Notes: generated by a model from the sequence alone, not told the origin. Shown: positions 52,409 through 61,372, counted from the stretch's first letter. The stretch is 64,000 nucleotides of DNA from JABSQH01 sp039177505 (GCA_039177505.1 JBCDFR010000010.1:1-64000); one strand, 5' to 3'. Made by a program: numbers and translations.

Positions 52409-53425
52409 ATGGCGAGAACCATGCGTATCCGCTCGAACGATGGCTGCTGGTGCGGAAGCGGGCGCAAGTACAAGCGGTGTCACGGCGATCGCAAATTCCT
52501 GGTGCGGCCGACTGTCGAACTGGGGATCGTCTCACCACCGCGGCCGGTGCCCCCAGCGATTCCACGACCTGACTACGTCGCCACGGGTGTGGTCGGGACG
52601 TCGAGGCGTACACGACTACACGACGATGACACATTGCGCCGCCACCGCCGTGCGGGCGAGGTCGCCGCGGAGGTGCTGCTGCGCGCCGGTGCCGCAGTCG
52701 ATGTGGGGGTGACCACCGACGAGCTCGATGCGGTCGCGCACGCCGCCTATGTCGATCTGGGCGCATATCCGAGCACGCTCGGGTATCCGGATCACAACAA
52801 GACGCCGTACACGAAGTCGATCTGTACGTCGGTCAACGGAGTCATATGCCATGGCATCCCGGACTCTCGTCCGTTGGCCGACGGTGACATCGTCAACATC
52901 GATGTCACCGCGTACGTCGACGGGATGCACGGCGACAACTCTGCGATGTTCGTCGCTGGAACCACCGATCCGGCAGTCGACGGGCTGATCGAGACCACCC
53001 GCGAAGCCACATTGCGAGGCATCGCCGCCATCGAGCCGTACGCGCCGTTGCGGCGAATCGGCGAAGTGATCGAACCGTTCGTCGCCGCCCGGGGGTACTC
53101 GGTGGTCCGCGAATACGGTGGTCACGGCATCGGCGAGACCTTCCACACGGCGTTGCACATCCATCACACCATCGAGCGGCACGTCGACGAGATCGCGCTG
53201 CCCGGCATGGCGTTCACCGTCGAGCCCATGGTCACCTCCGGTCGGCCGACGTTTCGAACGGCCGCCGACGGATGGACCGAACACGCCCTCGACAACTGCG
53301 TCGCCGCCCAGTTCGAGCACACCGTGCACGTGACCGAGCACGGCGTCGAGCTGCTGACCGTGACCGCCGATGGACGGACCGCAGTCGGAGCGCCGGCCGA
53401 TCTCGCCGCACCTGCGCCGCACTGA
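52409..53425 (+). CDS. map: methionine aminopeptidase, type I, with N-terminal SEC-C motif
   Basis: The 338-residue enzyme removes N-terminal methionine from new proteins. A SEC-C zinc motif (CWCGSGRKYKRCHG) at residues 13-26 probably contacts the ribosome, as in other long actinobacterial forms. The pita-bread catalytic core shows CTSVNGVICHGIPD, the metal ligands in NIDVTAYVDGMHGDNSAMF, EYGGHGIGETFHTALHIHH, TVEPMV and FEHTVHVTEHGVELLT. The ATG at 52409 begins exactly before the SEC-C block. Confidence 0.93.
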   Translation: MARTMRIRSNDGCWCGSGRKYKRCHGDRKFLVRPTVELGIVSPPRPVPPAIPRPDYVATGVVGTSRRTRLHDDDTLRRHRRAGEVAAEVLLRAGAAVDVGVTTDELDAVAHAAYVDLGAYPSTLGYPDHNKTPYTKSICTSVNGVICHGIPDSRPLADGDIVNIDVTAYVDGMHGDNSAMFVAGTTDPAVDGLIETTREATLRGIAAIEPYAPLRRIGEVIEPFVAARGYSVVREYGGHGIGETFHTALHIHHTIERHVDEIALPGMAFTVEPMVTSGRPTFRTAADGWTEHALDNCVAAQFEHTVHVTEHGVELLTVTADGRTAVGAPADLAAPAPH

Positions 53426-53485
53426 GAGCGCGCCAGCGAGGGGGTCAGACCACTGGTGGCACCCCATTGGTACCGTGAGGGGGTC

Positions 53486-54310
53486 ATGACCACCTGGGGA
53501 GCGTCGAGTCGACGCTCGAAGAAGACGGCCAAGAAGCACGAGGACCGCGCCGATCGCCGCGCATCAAATACCAGCTCAGGTGGGAAGTCGACCTCGAAGA
53601 GTGGCCGCAAGAACGCGGGAAGCGTTCGAGATGCGACGCCACCCGACGGCGCCCGGTCGAAGCGTGACCGTGCCGGAGACGAACTGCGCGATGCAGTCGA
53701 CGGCCGCGAACACGAGTTTCTCGGCCTCGGCCTGATCGGCGTGGCCGTGCTGCTCGGATTGGCAATGTACGTCGATCTCGCCGGACCGGTCGGCACCGCA
53801 GTGGAGACGCTCATCGGCTGGTTCACGGGCCTCGGTCGATTTGCAGTGCCGGTCGTCCTCGCCGTCGCTGGCATCGCATTGGTGCGGCGCGGTCAGACGT
53901 CGAGTCCGATCCAACTCGCCATCGGATGGACCATTTCCGCGCTCTCGGTATTGGGTCTCCTGCATCTGGCGCGAGGGCCGGACGGCTTCAGCGGCGACAC
54001 CGCCGAGCTCGAGTCCGCCGGAGGCATTCTGGGGGCCGTGGTCGCCGAGCCGATCGCAGCATTGGTCGAGCCGATCGGCACCGCAGTGGTCCTCGTCGTT
54101 GCGTTGGCGGGCGGGCTGCTGCTCGTCACGCGTACGTCATTGCGCACACTGGCCGAGAGCACTGGTGGTTTTCTGGCCGCCGTCGGCCGTCCCCTCGGGC
54201 GCGCCGCGAAGTCGGGACTCTCCAACATCACCACCTTGGCGAGCGATCGCGAGCAGGAGGTCGCCGAAGGCGATGCTCCATCTCCGGTACCCGGTGAGAC
54301 CACGCTCTAA
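53486..54310 (+). CDS. ftsK: FtsK/SpoIIIE N-terminal membrane domain, ended by an in-frame TAA
   Basis: From ATG 53486 (GAGGGGG site) a 274-residue product has a basic, charged N-terminus and about four membrane segments (FLGLGLIGVAVLLGLAMYV, FAVPVVLAVAGIALV, AIGWTISALSVLGLLHLA, TAVVLVVALAGGLLLV). It ends at TAA 54308-54310. The same frame continues without other stops through a Lys/Ala-rich linker into the motor domain. FtsK anchors the DNA translocase at the division septum. The TAA most simply replaces a sense codon such as GAA, but whether it is real or a sequencing error is open. Confidence 0.85.
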   Translation: MTTWGASSRRSKKTAKKHEDRADRRASNTSSGGKSTSKSGRKNAGSVRDATPPDGARSKRDRAGDELRDAVDGREHEFLGLGLIGVAVLLGLAMYVDLAGPVGTAVETLIGWFTGLGRFAVPVVLAVAGIALVRRGQTSSPIQLAIGWTISALSVLGLLHLARGPDGFSGDTAELESAGGILGAVVAEPIAALVEPIGTAVVLVVALAGGLLLVTRTSLRTLAESTGGFLAAVGRPLGRAAKSGLSNITTLASDREQEVAEGDAPSPVPGETTL

Positions 54311-54415
54311 GACTTCGCTGCCGACGGTGACGACTTCGGCGCCGCACCGAAGAAGAAGCGCGCCTCGCGCAAGAAGGCCGCAGCTGCCGGTGCGGCCGCA
54401 GCGGGCAGCCGTGCC

Positions 54416-56023
54416 GTGTCCGCAGATGGGGGCAAGGTCGGCGAGTGGATGCTGCCGCCGATTACCTTCCTCGATCGGCCGGGCGAGCAGGCCATCGATC
54501 GCGGTGCGGTGGAAGCCCGTGGCGAGGCGTTGCAGCAGTCACTGGCCTCGCACAGTGTCGAGACCAACCTCGTCGGGATGACCATCGGACCGACGGTCAC
54601 CCGCTACGAGCTCGAACTCGGAGCGGGCGTCAAAGTGGCCCGTGTCACCAGCCTGCAAAAGGACATCGCATACGCGATGGCTGCGACCGATGTCCGCATC
54701 CTGGCGCCCATCCCGGGGCGCTCGGCAATCGGCGTCGAGGTGCCCAATCACACTCGTCAGCTCGTTGCCCTGGGCGACCTGTTGGCCTCGCCCGAGGCGC
54801 GGTCGGCGGCAAAACCGCTCGACGTCGCCGTCGGCAAGGACATCGCCGGTCAGGCCGTGTTCCTCGATCTGGCGTCCACGCCGCACTTGCTCATCGCTGG
54901 CGCCACCGGCGCAGGCAAGTCGAGCGGCATCAACTGCATTATCACCTCGCTGCTCATGCGCACCACGCCCGACGAGGTGCGGCTCATCTTGATCGACCCG
55001 AAGCAGGTCGAGATGGGGCAGTACCAACGGCTGCCACACCTGCTCACCCAGCCCGTGACCAACCCGAAGAAGGCCGCGAACGCCTTGGGGTGGGCGGTCA
55101 AGGAGATGGAGCGGCGTTACGACATCCTCTCCGAAGTCGGGTACCGCGACGTCGTCGGCTACAACGCAGCGGTTGCCAACGGCAAGATCCCGCCTCCGGT
55201 CGGTGTCCAGCCGGAAGACACTCCGTACGAACACCTCCCGTACATCGTGGTCGTTGTCGACGAGCTCAACGACCTCATGATGGTCGCCGCCCGCGATGTC
55301 GAGGAGTCGATCACGCGTATTGCCCAGAAGGCTCGAGCGGTCGGTATCCACCTCATCGTCGCCACCCAGCGACCATCGGTCAACGTGATCACCGGCGTGA
55401 TCAAGGCCAACGTCCCGGCGCGCATGGCCTTTGCCGTGTCGAGTCTGACCGACTCACGGGTCATACTCGATCAGCCAGGCGCAGAGAAGCTTGTCGGCAA
55501 GGGCGACATGTTGCTGTTGCCAGGCAACTCGTCGGTGGCCAGCCGCATTCAGGGTTCGTTCGTCAGTGAAGACGAGGTTCGCCAAGTCGTCGAGCATTGG
55601 CGGGCGCAAGCCCCCGAGCCGGTGGTCTCGACGGCGATCGAGGAGGGCGGCGATGGAGGGGGAACCGAGGGCCCAGCGGCTGCGCCAGCGCTCACGCCAC
55701 CCGTGGGTGGCGCCGCCGCATCGCCGCCGCCGAGCGCTCCGCTCGATCTCGACGTCACCGCCGACGCCCACGCATTCAGCGCTGGCGAGGAAGACGAAGA
55801 CACCGCCATGATGCGCCAAGCGATGGAGCTCGTCGTACGTAGCCAACTCGGCTCGACGTCGATGCTGCAACGCAAGTTGAAGGTCGGGTTCGCTCGGGCA
55901 GGGCGGATCATGGATCTCCTCGAACAGCGCGGAGTAGTTGGTCCGAGCGAGGGTTCCAAGGCCCGTGCCGTCCTGATGACGGTCGAAGAGTTCGAGCTGT
56001 TGCAACAGAACGGACAGCTCTAG
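54416..56023 (+). CDS. ftsK: FtsK/SpoIIIE DNA translocase motor and gamma domain
   Basis: In the same frame as the membrane part, this 535-residue segment contains the alpha/beta motor: FLDLASTPHLLIAGATGAGK (Walker A), RLILIDPKQVEMGQY, VVVVDELNDLMMVAARDVEE (Walker B), RAVGIHLIVATQRPSV. The C-terminal winged-helix gamma domain recognises KOPS-like sites (STSMLQRKLKVGFARAGRIM). The first usable start after the TAA is GTG 54416, without a clear ribosome site. The intervening codons (54311-54415) still encode a normal linker, which argues for a recent or artefactual stop. Confidence 0.9.
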   Translation: MSADGGKVGEWMLPPITFLDRPGEQAIDRGAVEARGEALQQSLASHSVETNLVGMTIGPTVTRYELELGAGVKVARVTSLQKDIAYAMAATDVRILAPIPGRSAIGVEVPNHTRQLVALGDLLASPEARSAAKPLDVAVGKDIAGQAVFLDLASTPHLLIAGATGAGKSSGINCIITSLLMRTTPDEVRLILIDPKQVEMGQYQRLPHLLTQPVTNPKKAANALGWAVKEMERRYDILSEVGYRDVVGYNAAVANGKIPPPVGVQPEDTPYEHLPYIVVVVDELNDLMMVAARDVEESITRIAQKARAVGIHLIVATQRPSVNVITGVIKANVPARMAFAVSSLTDSRVILDQPGAEKLVGKGDMLLLPGNSSVASRIQGSFVSEDEVRQVVEHWRAQAPEPVVSTAIEEGGDGGGTEGPAAAPALTPPVGGAAASPPPSAPLDLDVTADAHAFSAGEEDEDTAMMRQAMELVVRSQLGSTSMLQRKLKVGFARAGRIMDLLEQRGVVGPSEGSKARAVLMTVEEFELLQQNGQL

Positions 56024-56078
56024 CTGCCGGTGCACGGTCGGTCCACGCAGGGTCGGCCAGGTCTGCAACGATGGCCCG

Positions 56079-57023
56079 ATGAGCGCCCAGAGCTTCACTC
56101 CCGATTTGACCGAGATCGCTTCGGGACTGCGGTTCCCCGAGGGCCCCATCTGGATGCCTGACGGCACGATCGTTCTCGTCGAGATGTTCGGACCGCGCCT
56201 CACCCGGGTGCATCCCGATGGAACGACCGAGACGATCGCCGAAATTCCCGGAGGGCCCAACGGTGCTGCTGTCGGACCGGATGGCGCGATCTATCTCTGC
56301 AACAACGGTGGTTCGTTCACCCCAGAAGAGCTCGAGGGCCTGGTGATCCCCGGTCCGTTCGATCCCGATCGGTACAGCGGGGGCAAGATCCAGCGCGTCG
56401 ACCCTCATGACGGCTCGGTCACCGACCTGTATGCCGAATGCGATGGGCGCCCCTTGCGTGCGCCGAACGACATCGTGATGGACGGCCACGGCGGCTTCTG
56501 GTTCACCGATCACGGCATCCGCGACATGGCGCCGCGCACCGCTGATCTGACGGCGCTCTACTACGCCAAGGCTGACGGCTCCGGCATCAGCGAGGCGCTG
56601 TTTCCTGTCGAGGGCCCGAACGGCATCGGGCTGTCGCCCGACACCGACACGCTGTACTGGGCCGAGACGTTCAACGGGCGAGTGCTCCGCCGCTCGATCG
56701 CGTCACCTGGCGAGCTCGTCCAGACGCACGCCAACCTCGATCCGTTTGCGACGTTGTATGGCCTCCCCGGTATGCAGTTGCTCGACTCGTTGGCCGTCGA
56801 CGGCGACGGGTGGGTCTGCGTGGCCACATTGATCAACGGCGGGATCACGGCGATCTCGCCGGACGGCACCGAGATCGAGCATCACGCCACTGGCGACCCG
56901 CTCACCACCAACGTGTGCTTCGGCGGGGAGGATCTGCGCACCGCCTTCGTCACGCTGTCGGCGACCGGGCGGTTGGCCAGCTTCACGTGGCCTCGCGCCG
57001 GTCTACGCCTGGCCCACCAGTGA
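56079..57023 (+). CDS. SMP-30/gluconolactonase/LRE-like beta-propeller hydrolase
   Basis: The 314-residue protein shows the family pattern ASGLRFPEGPIWMPDGTIVL, then GGPNGAAVGPDGAIYLCNNG, RAPNDIVMDGHGGFWFTDHG, GPNGIGLSPDTDTLYWAETF and LLDSLAVDGDGWVCVATLIN. The metal ligands Glu, Asn and Asp expected in this propeller are in place. It probably hydrolyses a sugar lactone or related ester. It overlaps the next gene by 4 nt, so lactonase and oxygenase form an operon. Confidence 0.85.
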   Translation: MSAQSFTPDLTEIASGLRFPEGPIWMPDGTIVLVEMFGPRLTRVHPDGTTETIAEIPGGPNGAAVGPDGAIYLCNNGGSFTPEELEGLVIPGPFDPDRYSGGKIQRVDPHDGSVTDLYAECDGRPLRAPNDIVMDGHGGFWFTDHGIRDMAPRTADLTALYYAKADGSGISEALFPVEGPNGIGLSPDTDTLYWAETFNGRVLRRSIASPGELVQTHANLDPFATLYGLPGMQLLDSLAVDGDGWVCVATLINGGITAISPDGTEIEHHATGDPLTTNVCFGGEDLRTAFVTLSATGRLASFTWPRAGLRLAHQ

Positions 57024-57952
57024 CGCTCGACACCGTCGATGTGTCGGCGGCCGATCCACGGCACGTCGACGAGGTCTGCAGCACGCTCGGGTTCGTCCGC
57101 ATCGCCAACCACGGTCTTGACGAGGGGATCCTTGCCGACGCTCGGCGATTGGCTCACGCATTCTTCGACCTGCCTCTGCGCGACCGCATGGCGGCGGCGA
57201 TGCCTCAGCCGGGGTATCCCTACGGATACAGCCCGCTCGAAGCAGAGGCGCTGAACGCGTCGATCGGGGGCGCGTCGCCGCCCGATGTCAAAGAAACCTT
57301 CAACGTCGGACCCGTCGATCCGCCACCGCGGCCGCTCGATCAGATGTCCGACGCCGATGAGCGCGCCGTGTACTCGCCGAACCGGTGGCCAGATGCACTC
57401 CCTGAGCTACAGCCGGCGATCGAGGCGTTGTATCGCGACATGGGTGTGCTTGCGGAGCGATTGATGCGCCTCTTCGCCCTGGCCCTCGAATTGCCTGAAG
57501 AACACTTCGATCGGTTCGTCGATGCGCACGCTTCTGCGTTTCGGTTGGCGTGCTACCCAGCGCTCGACGGTCCGGTCGCCGACGGTAGGTATCGCGCCGG
57601 AGCGCACACGGACTACGGCACGCTGACGATTCTCGATCTCGACGACCAGCCGGGGCTCGAAGTGCTCTCCGTCGACGGGTCGTGGATCGCCGTCGACCAT
57701 GTCCCCGGCACGCTCATCGTGAATCTCGGCGACCTGATGGCCCGGTGGACCAACGACCGGTGGCGCTCGACGATGCACCGCGTCGTTGCGCCTTCCGGTC
57801 CGGCGCCGCGGCGGCTGACGATGCCGTTCTTCCACAACGCCAACTGGGATGCGCGCATCGAGTGCATCGTCGGTGACGGCGAGGCGCCGCGTTATCCACC
57901 GACCACCGCTGGACATCACCTGATGGCCAAGTTCCGCTCGACGGTCACCTAG
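57020..57952 (+). CDS. 2-oxoglutarate/Fe(II) oxygenase, isopenicillin N synthase-like family
   Basis: The 310-residue enzyme has the DIOX_N segment (CSTLGFVRIANHGLDEGILA) and the iron site HxD...H: His/Asp in GAHTDYGTLTILDLDD and His in RSTMHRVVAPSG. The Arg of the 2-oxoglutarate site is in PRRLTMPFF. Length is normal. GTG 57020 overlaps the preceding stop. The substrate is unknown; pairing with a gluconolactonase-like enzyme points to small-molecule catabolism. It is followed by two REP-like repeats. Confidence 0.85.
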   Translation: MTLDTVDVSAADPRHVDEVCSTLGFVRIANHGLDEGILADARRLAHAFFDLPLRDRMAAAMPQPGYPYGYSPLEAEALNASIGGASPPDVKETFNVGPVDPPPRPLDQMSDADERAVYSPNRWPDALPELQPAIEALYRDMGVLAERLMRLFALALELPEEHFDRFVDAHASAFRLACYPALDGPVADGRYRAGAHTDYGTLTILDLDDQPGLEVLSVDGSWIAVDHVPGTLIVNLGDLMARWTNDRWRSTMHRVVAPSGPAPRRLTMPFFHNANWDARIECIVGDGEAPRYPPTTAGHHLMAKFRSTVT

Positions 57953-57955
57953 CCA

Positions 57956-58008
57956 CCGAAATTGTCGCCAGGGCGTGCAAAAAGCGCATGGAATCCCCGG
58001 AATTTTGG
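57956..58008 (-). repeat. REP-like repeat copy with 8-bp terminal inverted repeats (first of a tandem pair)
   Basis: It runs from CCGAAATTGTCGCCAGGGCG to GGAATCCCCGGAATTTTGG, with GTGCAAAAAGCGC at the centre. The ends CCGAAATT and AATTTTGG are inverted repeats with one mismatch. It begins 3 nt after the oxygenase stop. Confidence 0.7.
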
Positions 58009-58028
58009 TCGAGCGGTCGACCACCCAT

Positions 58029-58081
58029 CCGAAATTGTCGCCAGGGCGTGCAAAAAGCGCATGGAATCCCCGGAATTTCGG
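58029..58081 (-). repeat. REP-like repeat copy with perfect 8-bp terminal inverted repeats (second of a tandem pair)
   Basis: Identical to the first copy, 73 bp away, except for its end, which here is AATTTCGG and pairs perfectly with CCGAAATT. It ends 30 nt before the rimO start, so it lies in the rimO leader. Confidence 0.7.
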
Positions 58082-58111
58082 CGAGGGAGGAGCCCGATAG
58101 CGTGCTCGAAC

Positions 58112-59407
58112 GTGGCGCCGCGGTTCTATCTCGAGACCTTGGGGTGCCCGAAGAACGACGTCGACTCGGCCAAGTTGGTCGGCGCGTTGGAGGCCGATGG
58201 CATGGTCGCCACCGACGACGCCCACGCTGCCGACCTCGTCGTCGTCAACACGTGCGCTTTCATCGACGAGGCACGGCGGGAGTCGATCGACACGATCCTC
58301 GCGCTCGACGAACAACGCGCTGACGGTTCACGCCTGGTCGTCACGGGCTGCATGGCCGAGCGGTACGGCGATGAGCTGGCGGCCGAACTCCCTGAGGTCG
58401 ACCAGGTCGCCGGCTTCGGCACGGCGTTCAGCCGCCAGACCGCCGAGCCCACAGCGGCGAACGGTCGGCGACTGATCCCGGTGAGCGAGGCGCCAATCCC
58501 GGACTTCGACCTGCTCAATCTGCCGCGGCCGGCGTCGCCTGTCCCATGGGCCTACGTGAAGATCGCGGAGGGCTGCGACCGGACATGCGGGTTCTGCGCC
58601 ATTCCCAGCTTTCGTGGCCCACAGCGGAGCCGCGACATCGACCAGATCCTCGCCGAGGTCGATCAGCTCGAGGCGCGTGAGGTCGTGTTGGTCGCGCAGG
58701 ACCTGGCGTCGTATGGCAAGGACCGGCCCGAAGAGCTCGGCGCCGGCTCGATCGTCCCGCTCGTCGACGCCGTCGCCGCCCGGGTCGACCGGGTGCGGTT
58801 GCTGTATCTCTATCCGAGCGATCTCAGCGACGAGTTGATCGCCTCGATCTGTCGCAGCGGTGTGCCGTACTTCGATCTGTCGCTGCAGCACGTGTCGAAG
58901 CCGCTGCTGCGACGCATGCGTCGGTGGGGCGACGGGCAACGGTTCCTCGACCGCATCGCCGACATTCGCCGCCGCGAACCCGACGCGGCGTTCCGCAGCA
59001 ACTTCATCGTCGGTTATCCAGGCGAAACCGAACACGACCACGACCAGCTCCTCGACTTCGTCGAGCGTGCTCAACTCGATTGGTGTGGGTTCTTCTCCTA
59101 CAGCGCCGAAGACGGGACGTACGCCGCCGGCCTCGATGGTGCGGTCGACCCGGGGTTGATGGCCGAGCGGTTGGCCGAGCTGCGCGAGCTGCAAGATGGC
59201 ATTACCGCGGCCCGCCGCGACGCCTTGATCGGCGAGACCATCACCGTCCTCGTCGACGAGTCCGGCGTGGCTCGGAGCCACCGCGAAGCGCCAGAGATCG
59301 ATGGAATCGTTCACGTCGGGCAGAATGTTGCGGTGGGGCAGTTCTCCGAAGTGACCGTCGTCGATGCGCTCGGTCCCGACCTCGTCGCGTCCGGGGCGAC
59401 GCTATGA
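58112..59407 (+). CDS. rimO: ribosomal protein S12 methylthiotransferase
   Basis: The 431-residue radical SAM enzyme methylthiolates Asp of ribosomal protein S12. It shows the N-terminal UPF0004 domain (FYLETLGCPKNDVDSAKLVG, VVNTCAFIDEARRESID), the radical SAM cluster motif CDRTCGFCAIPSFRGPQRSR, SNFIVGYPGETEHDHDQLLD, and a C-terminal TRAM domain. I start at GTG 58112 (VAPRFYLETLGCP); an in-frame extension upstream would translate the REP-like repeats. It overlaps pgsA by 4 nt. Confidence 0.95.
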   Translation: MAPRFYLETLGCPKNDVDSAKLVGALEADGMVATDDAHAADLVVVNTCAFIDEARRESIDTILALDEQRADGSRLVVTGCMAERYGDELAAELPEVDQVAGFGTAFSRQTAEPTAANGRRLIPVSEAPIPDFDLLNLPRPASPVPWAYVKIAEGCDRTCGFCAIPSFRGPQRSRDIDQILAEVDQLEAREVVLVAQDLASYGKDRPEELGAGSIVPLVDAVAARVDRVRLLYLYPSDLSDELIASICRSGVPYFDLSLQHVSKPLLRRMRRWGDGQRFLDRIADIRRREPDAAFRSNFIVGYPGETEHDHDQLLDFVERAQLDWCGFFSYSAEDGTYAAGLDGAVDPGLMAERLAELRELQDGITAARRDALIGETITVLVDESGVARSHREAPEIDGIVHVGQNVAVGQFSEVTVVDALGPDLVASGATL

Positions 59408-60000
59408 CCGAACAGCGTCCACGGCTCGAGGTCACCCCTGACCGCATCGCCACGTGGGCCAATGCCATCACCGTTGGTCGGCTGCTGTTCGCACCGCTCG
59501 TGTTCTGGGCGATTCCCGGACACAACGAGGGCTCGTGGATCGCCGTCGGACTGTGGTTCGTGTTGTGCGCCAGCGACGGCATCGACGGCTACCTGGCTCG
59601 ACGCCACGGCACCACCTCGGCGGGGGCGTTCCTCGACCCGCTCGCCGACAAGGTGCTCGTGCTTGGCGCGATGTTCACACTCGTCGGCACTGGGATGTTC
59701 TGGGCAGTACCGGTGATCATCATCGCGGGCCGAGAGATCGTGATCTCGGTGTATCGCGTGCTGGTCGGCGGACGAGGCATCAGCGTGCCTGCGTCGCGAT
59801 TGGGCAAGCACAAGACCGTCGTGCAGCAGCTCGCTGTCGGCGCTGCGCTGCTGCCGTGGACGGCCACGGCGCCGTGGTTGTGGAACGGTCTGTTGTGGTT
59901 GGCGGTGGCGCTGTCGTTGGCGAGCGGCGCGCAGTATCTGTGGCGGGCTCGGCTGCTCCGTGACGCCGCCGATCGCGCCAACGCAGAACGGATCGCCTGA
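59404..60000 (+). CDS. pgsA: CDP-diacylglycerol-glycerol-3-phosphate 3-phosphatidyltransferase
   Basis: The 198-residue membrane enzyme makes phosphatidylglycerophosphate. The CDP-alcohol phosphotransferase motif DGIDGYLARRHGTTSAGAFL-DPLADK is complete, and there are about five hydrophobic segments (AVPVIIIAGREIVISVYRVL among them). Its ATG overlaps the rimO stop, and cinA starts 3 nt after its stop. The rimO-pgsA-cinA order is typical of actinobacteria and often precedes recA. Confidence 0.95.
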   Translation: MTEQRPRLEVTPDRIATWANAITVGRLLFAPLVFWAIPGHNEGSWIAVGLWFVLCASDGIDGYLARRHGTTSAGAFLDPLADKVLVLGAMFTLVGTGMFWAVPVIIIAGREIVISVYRVLVGGRGISVPASRLGKHKTVVQQLAVGAALLPWTATAPWLWNGLLWLAVALSLASGAQYLWRARLLRDAADRANAERIA

Positions 60001-60003
60001 CGC

Positions 60004-61251
60004 GTGCGTTGTGATGTCCTCGCCGTGGGCACCGAACTGCTTCTCGGCCAGATCATCGATTCGAACTCGGCGTGGATGGGCGGCACCCTTGCCGAACACG
60101 GCATCGACTCGCTCGCGCAGGCCAAGGTCGGCGACAACGTCGACCGCATCGAAGCGCAGCTGCGGGCGCTGTTGGCAGACGCCGACGCAGTCATCACGTG
60201 CGGCGGCCTGGGACCGACCCATGACGACCTGACCCGTGAGGCCATCGCCCGAGTAATGGAGGCCGAGCTGGTCCGCCACGACGATGTCGCTGAGCGCATC
60301 CGCGAGATGTTTGCTGCTCGGGGTCGAACGATGACCGCGAACAACTTGCGCCAGGCGATGGTGCCCGAGGGGGCCGTGGTGATCGAGCAGACCCGTGGAA
60401 CCGCCCCGGGGCTGATCTGCCCCGTCTCGATCGACGGTGAGGCGAAGGTCGTGTACGCCGTGCCGGGAGTTCCCCACGAGATGCGCGACATGGTCCACCG
60501 AGCGATCATCCCCGACCTGCGCGAGCGCAGCGGCGAGACCTTCACGATCGTGAGCCGGGTGCTGCGCACCTGGGGCGAAAGTGAGAGCGGCCTCAACGAG
60601 CGCCTCGACGACGTGATCGAACAGCTGGAGTCGCCCGACACGCCGACGCTCGCGTTTTTGGCCTCGGGCTGGAACGGCTTGAAGGTTCGCCTCACCGCCA
60701 AGGCGCCCGACGCCGATGCGGCGGATGCGCAGATCGCCAAGTGGGAGGCCGTCGTCCGGGACCGCATCGGCGAGCTGGTGTTCGGCACCGACGACGACAC
60801 GATGGAGTCGGTCGTGCTCGACACGCTGCGCACCCACGGGCGCAGCCTGGCGGTGGCGGAGTCGGTGACCGGCGGCCTGGTCGGGGCGCGACTCACCGAG
60901 GTCGCTGGTGCCAGCGACGTGTTCCGGGGCTCGATCGTCAGCTACGCCTCGGAGGTGAAGCGAGATCTCCTTGCCGTCGACGAAGGTCCTGTGGTGAGTG
61001 AGTCGGCGGCGCGGCAGATGGCACATGGCGTCCGCAAGCGCCTCGGCGCCGACGTCGGCCTGTCGCTCACCGGGGTCGCTGGGCCGAGTGAGCAGGACGG
61101 TCAGCCTGTCGGAACGCTGTACGTCGGACTGGTCGGGCCGGGCTTCGACGAGGTGCGCCACGCCCTGCTACCCGGCCAACGCGAGCAGATGCGCCAGTTC
61201 TCGGTGATCACCGCACTCGGCTGGCTGCGCGCCGCACTCAACGGCTCGTGA
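60004..61251 (+). CDS. cinA: CinA: competence/damage-inducible protein A, nicotinamide-nucleotide amidase
   Basis: The 415-residue protein has an N-terminal MoCF-like/COG1058 domain (VLAVGTELLLGQIIDSNSAW, ITCGGLGPTHDDLTREAIAR, GTAPGLICPVS, VPGVPHEMRDMV) and the C-terminal CinA amidase domain (LAVAESVTGGLVGARLTEVA, GVAGPSEQDGQPVGTLYVGL). It recycles pyridine nucleotides by deamidating NMN. The GTG start lies 3 nt after pgsA. A tRNA gene follows 28 nt downstream. Confidence 0.95.
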   Translation: MRCDVLAVGTELLLGQIIDSNSAWMGGTLAEHGIDSLAQAKVGDNVDRIEAQLRALLADADAVITCGGLGPTHDDLTREAIARVMEAELVRHDDVAERIREMFAARGRTMTANNLRQAMVPEGAVVIEQTRGTAPGLICPVSIDGEAKVVYAVPGVPHEMRDMVHRAIIPDLRERSGETFTIVSRVLRTWGESESGLNERLDDVIEQLESPDTPTLAFLASGWNGLKVRLTAKAPDADAADAQIAKWEAVVRDRIGELVFGTDDDTMESVVLDTLRTHGRSLAVAESVTGGLVGARLTEVAGASDVFRGSIVSYASEVKRDLLAVDEGPVVSESAARQMAHGVRKRLGADVGLSLTGVAGPSEQDGQPVGTLYVGLVGPGFDEVRHALLPGQREQMRQFSVITALGWLRAALNGS

Positions 61252-61279
61252 CTACCTCGACCGATACGATCACCGGCAC

Positions 61280-61352
61280 GCCCCCGTAGCTCAGAGGACA
61301 GAGCAACGGCTTTCTAATCCGTCGCGCGCAGGTTCGAATCCTGCCGGGGGCG
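61280..61352 (+). tRNA. tRNA-Arg (anticodon TCT)
   Basis: The acceptor GCCCCCG pairs perfectly with CGGGGGC, followed by discriminator G. D-arm GCTC/GAGC, T-arm GCAGG-TTCGAAT-CCTGC, and anticodon loop TTTCTAA give anticodon TCT, which reads AGA. One anticodon-stem pair (C31/T39) is mismatched. CCA is not encoded. Confidence 0.93.
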
Positions 61353-61372
61353 CTGAGTGTCAGGTCGCGGCG

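Noticed and set aside
57962..58111. N-terminal extension of RimO upstream of 58112
   Set aside because: The extra residues are a translation of the REP-like repeats; the family starts at VAPRFYLETLGCP.
61280..61352. tRNA-Arg as an integration site for a mobile island
   Set aside because: No repeated tRNA 3' end or integrase gene was seen in the flanking sequence.
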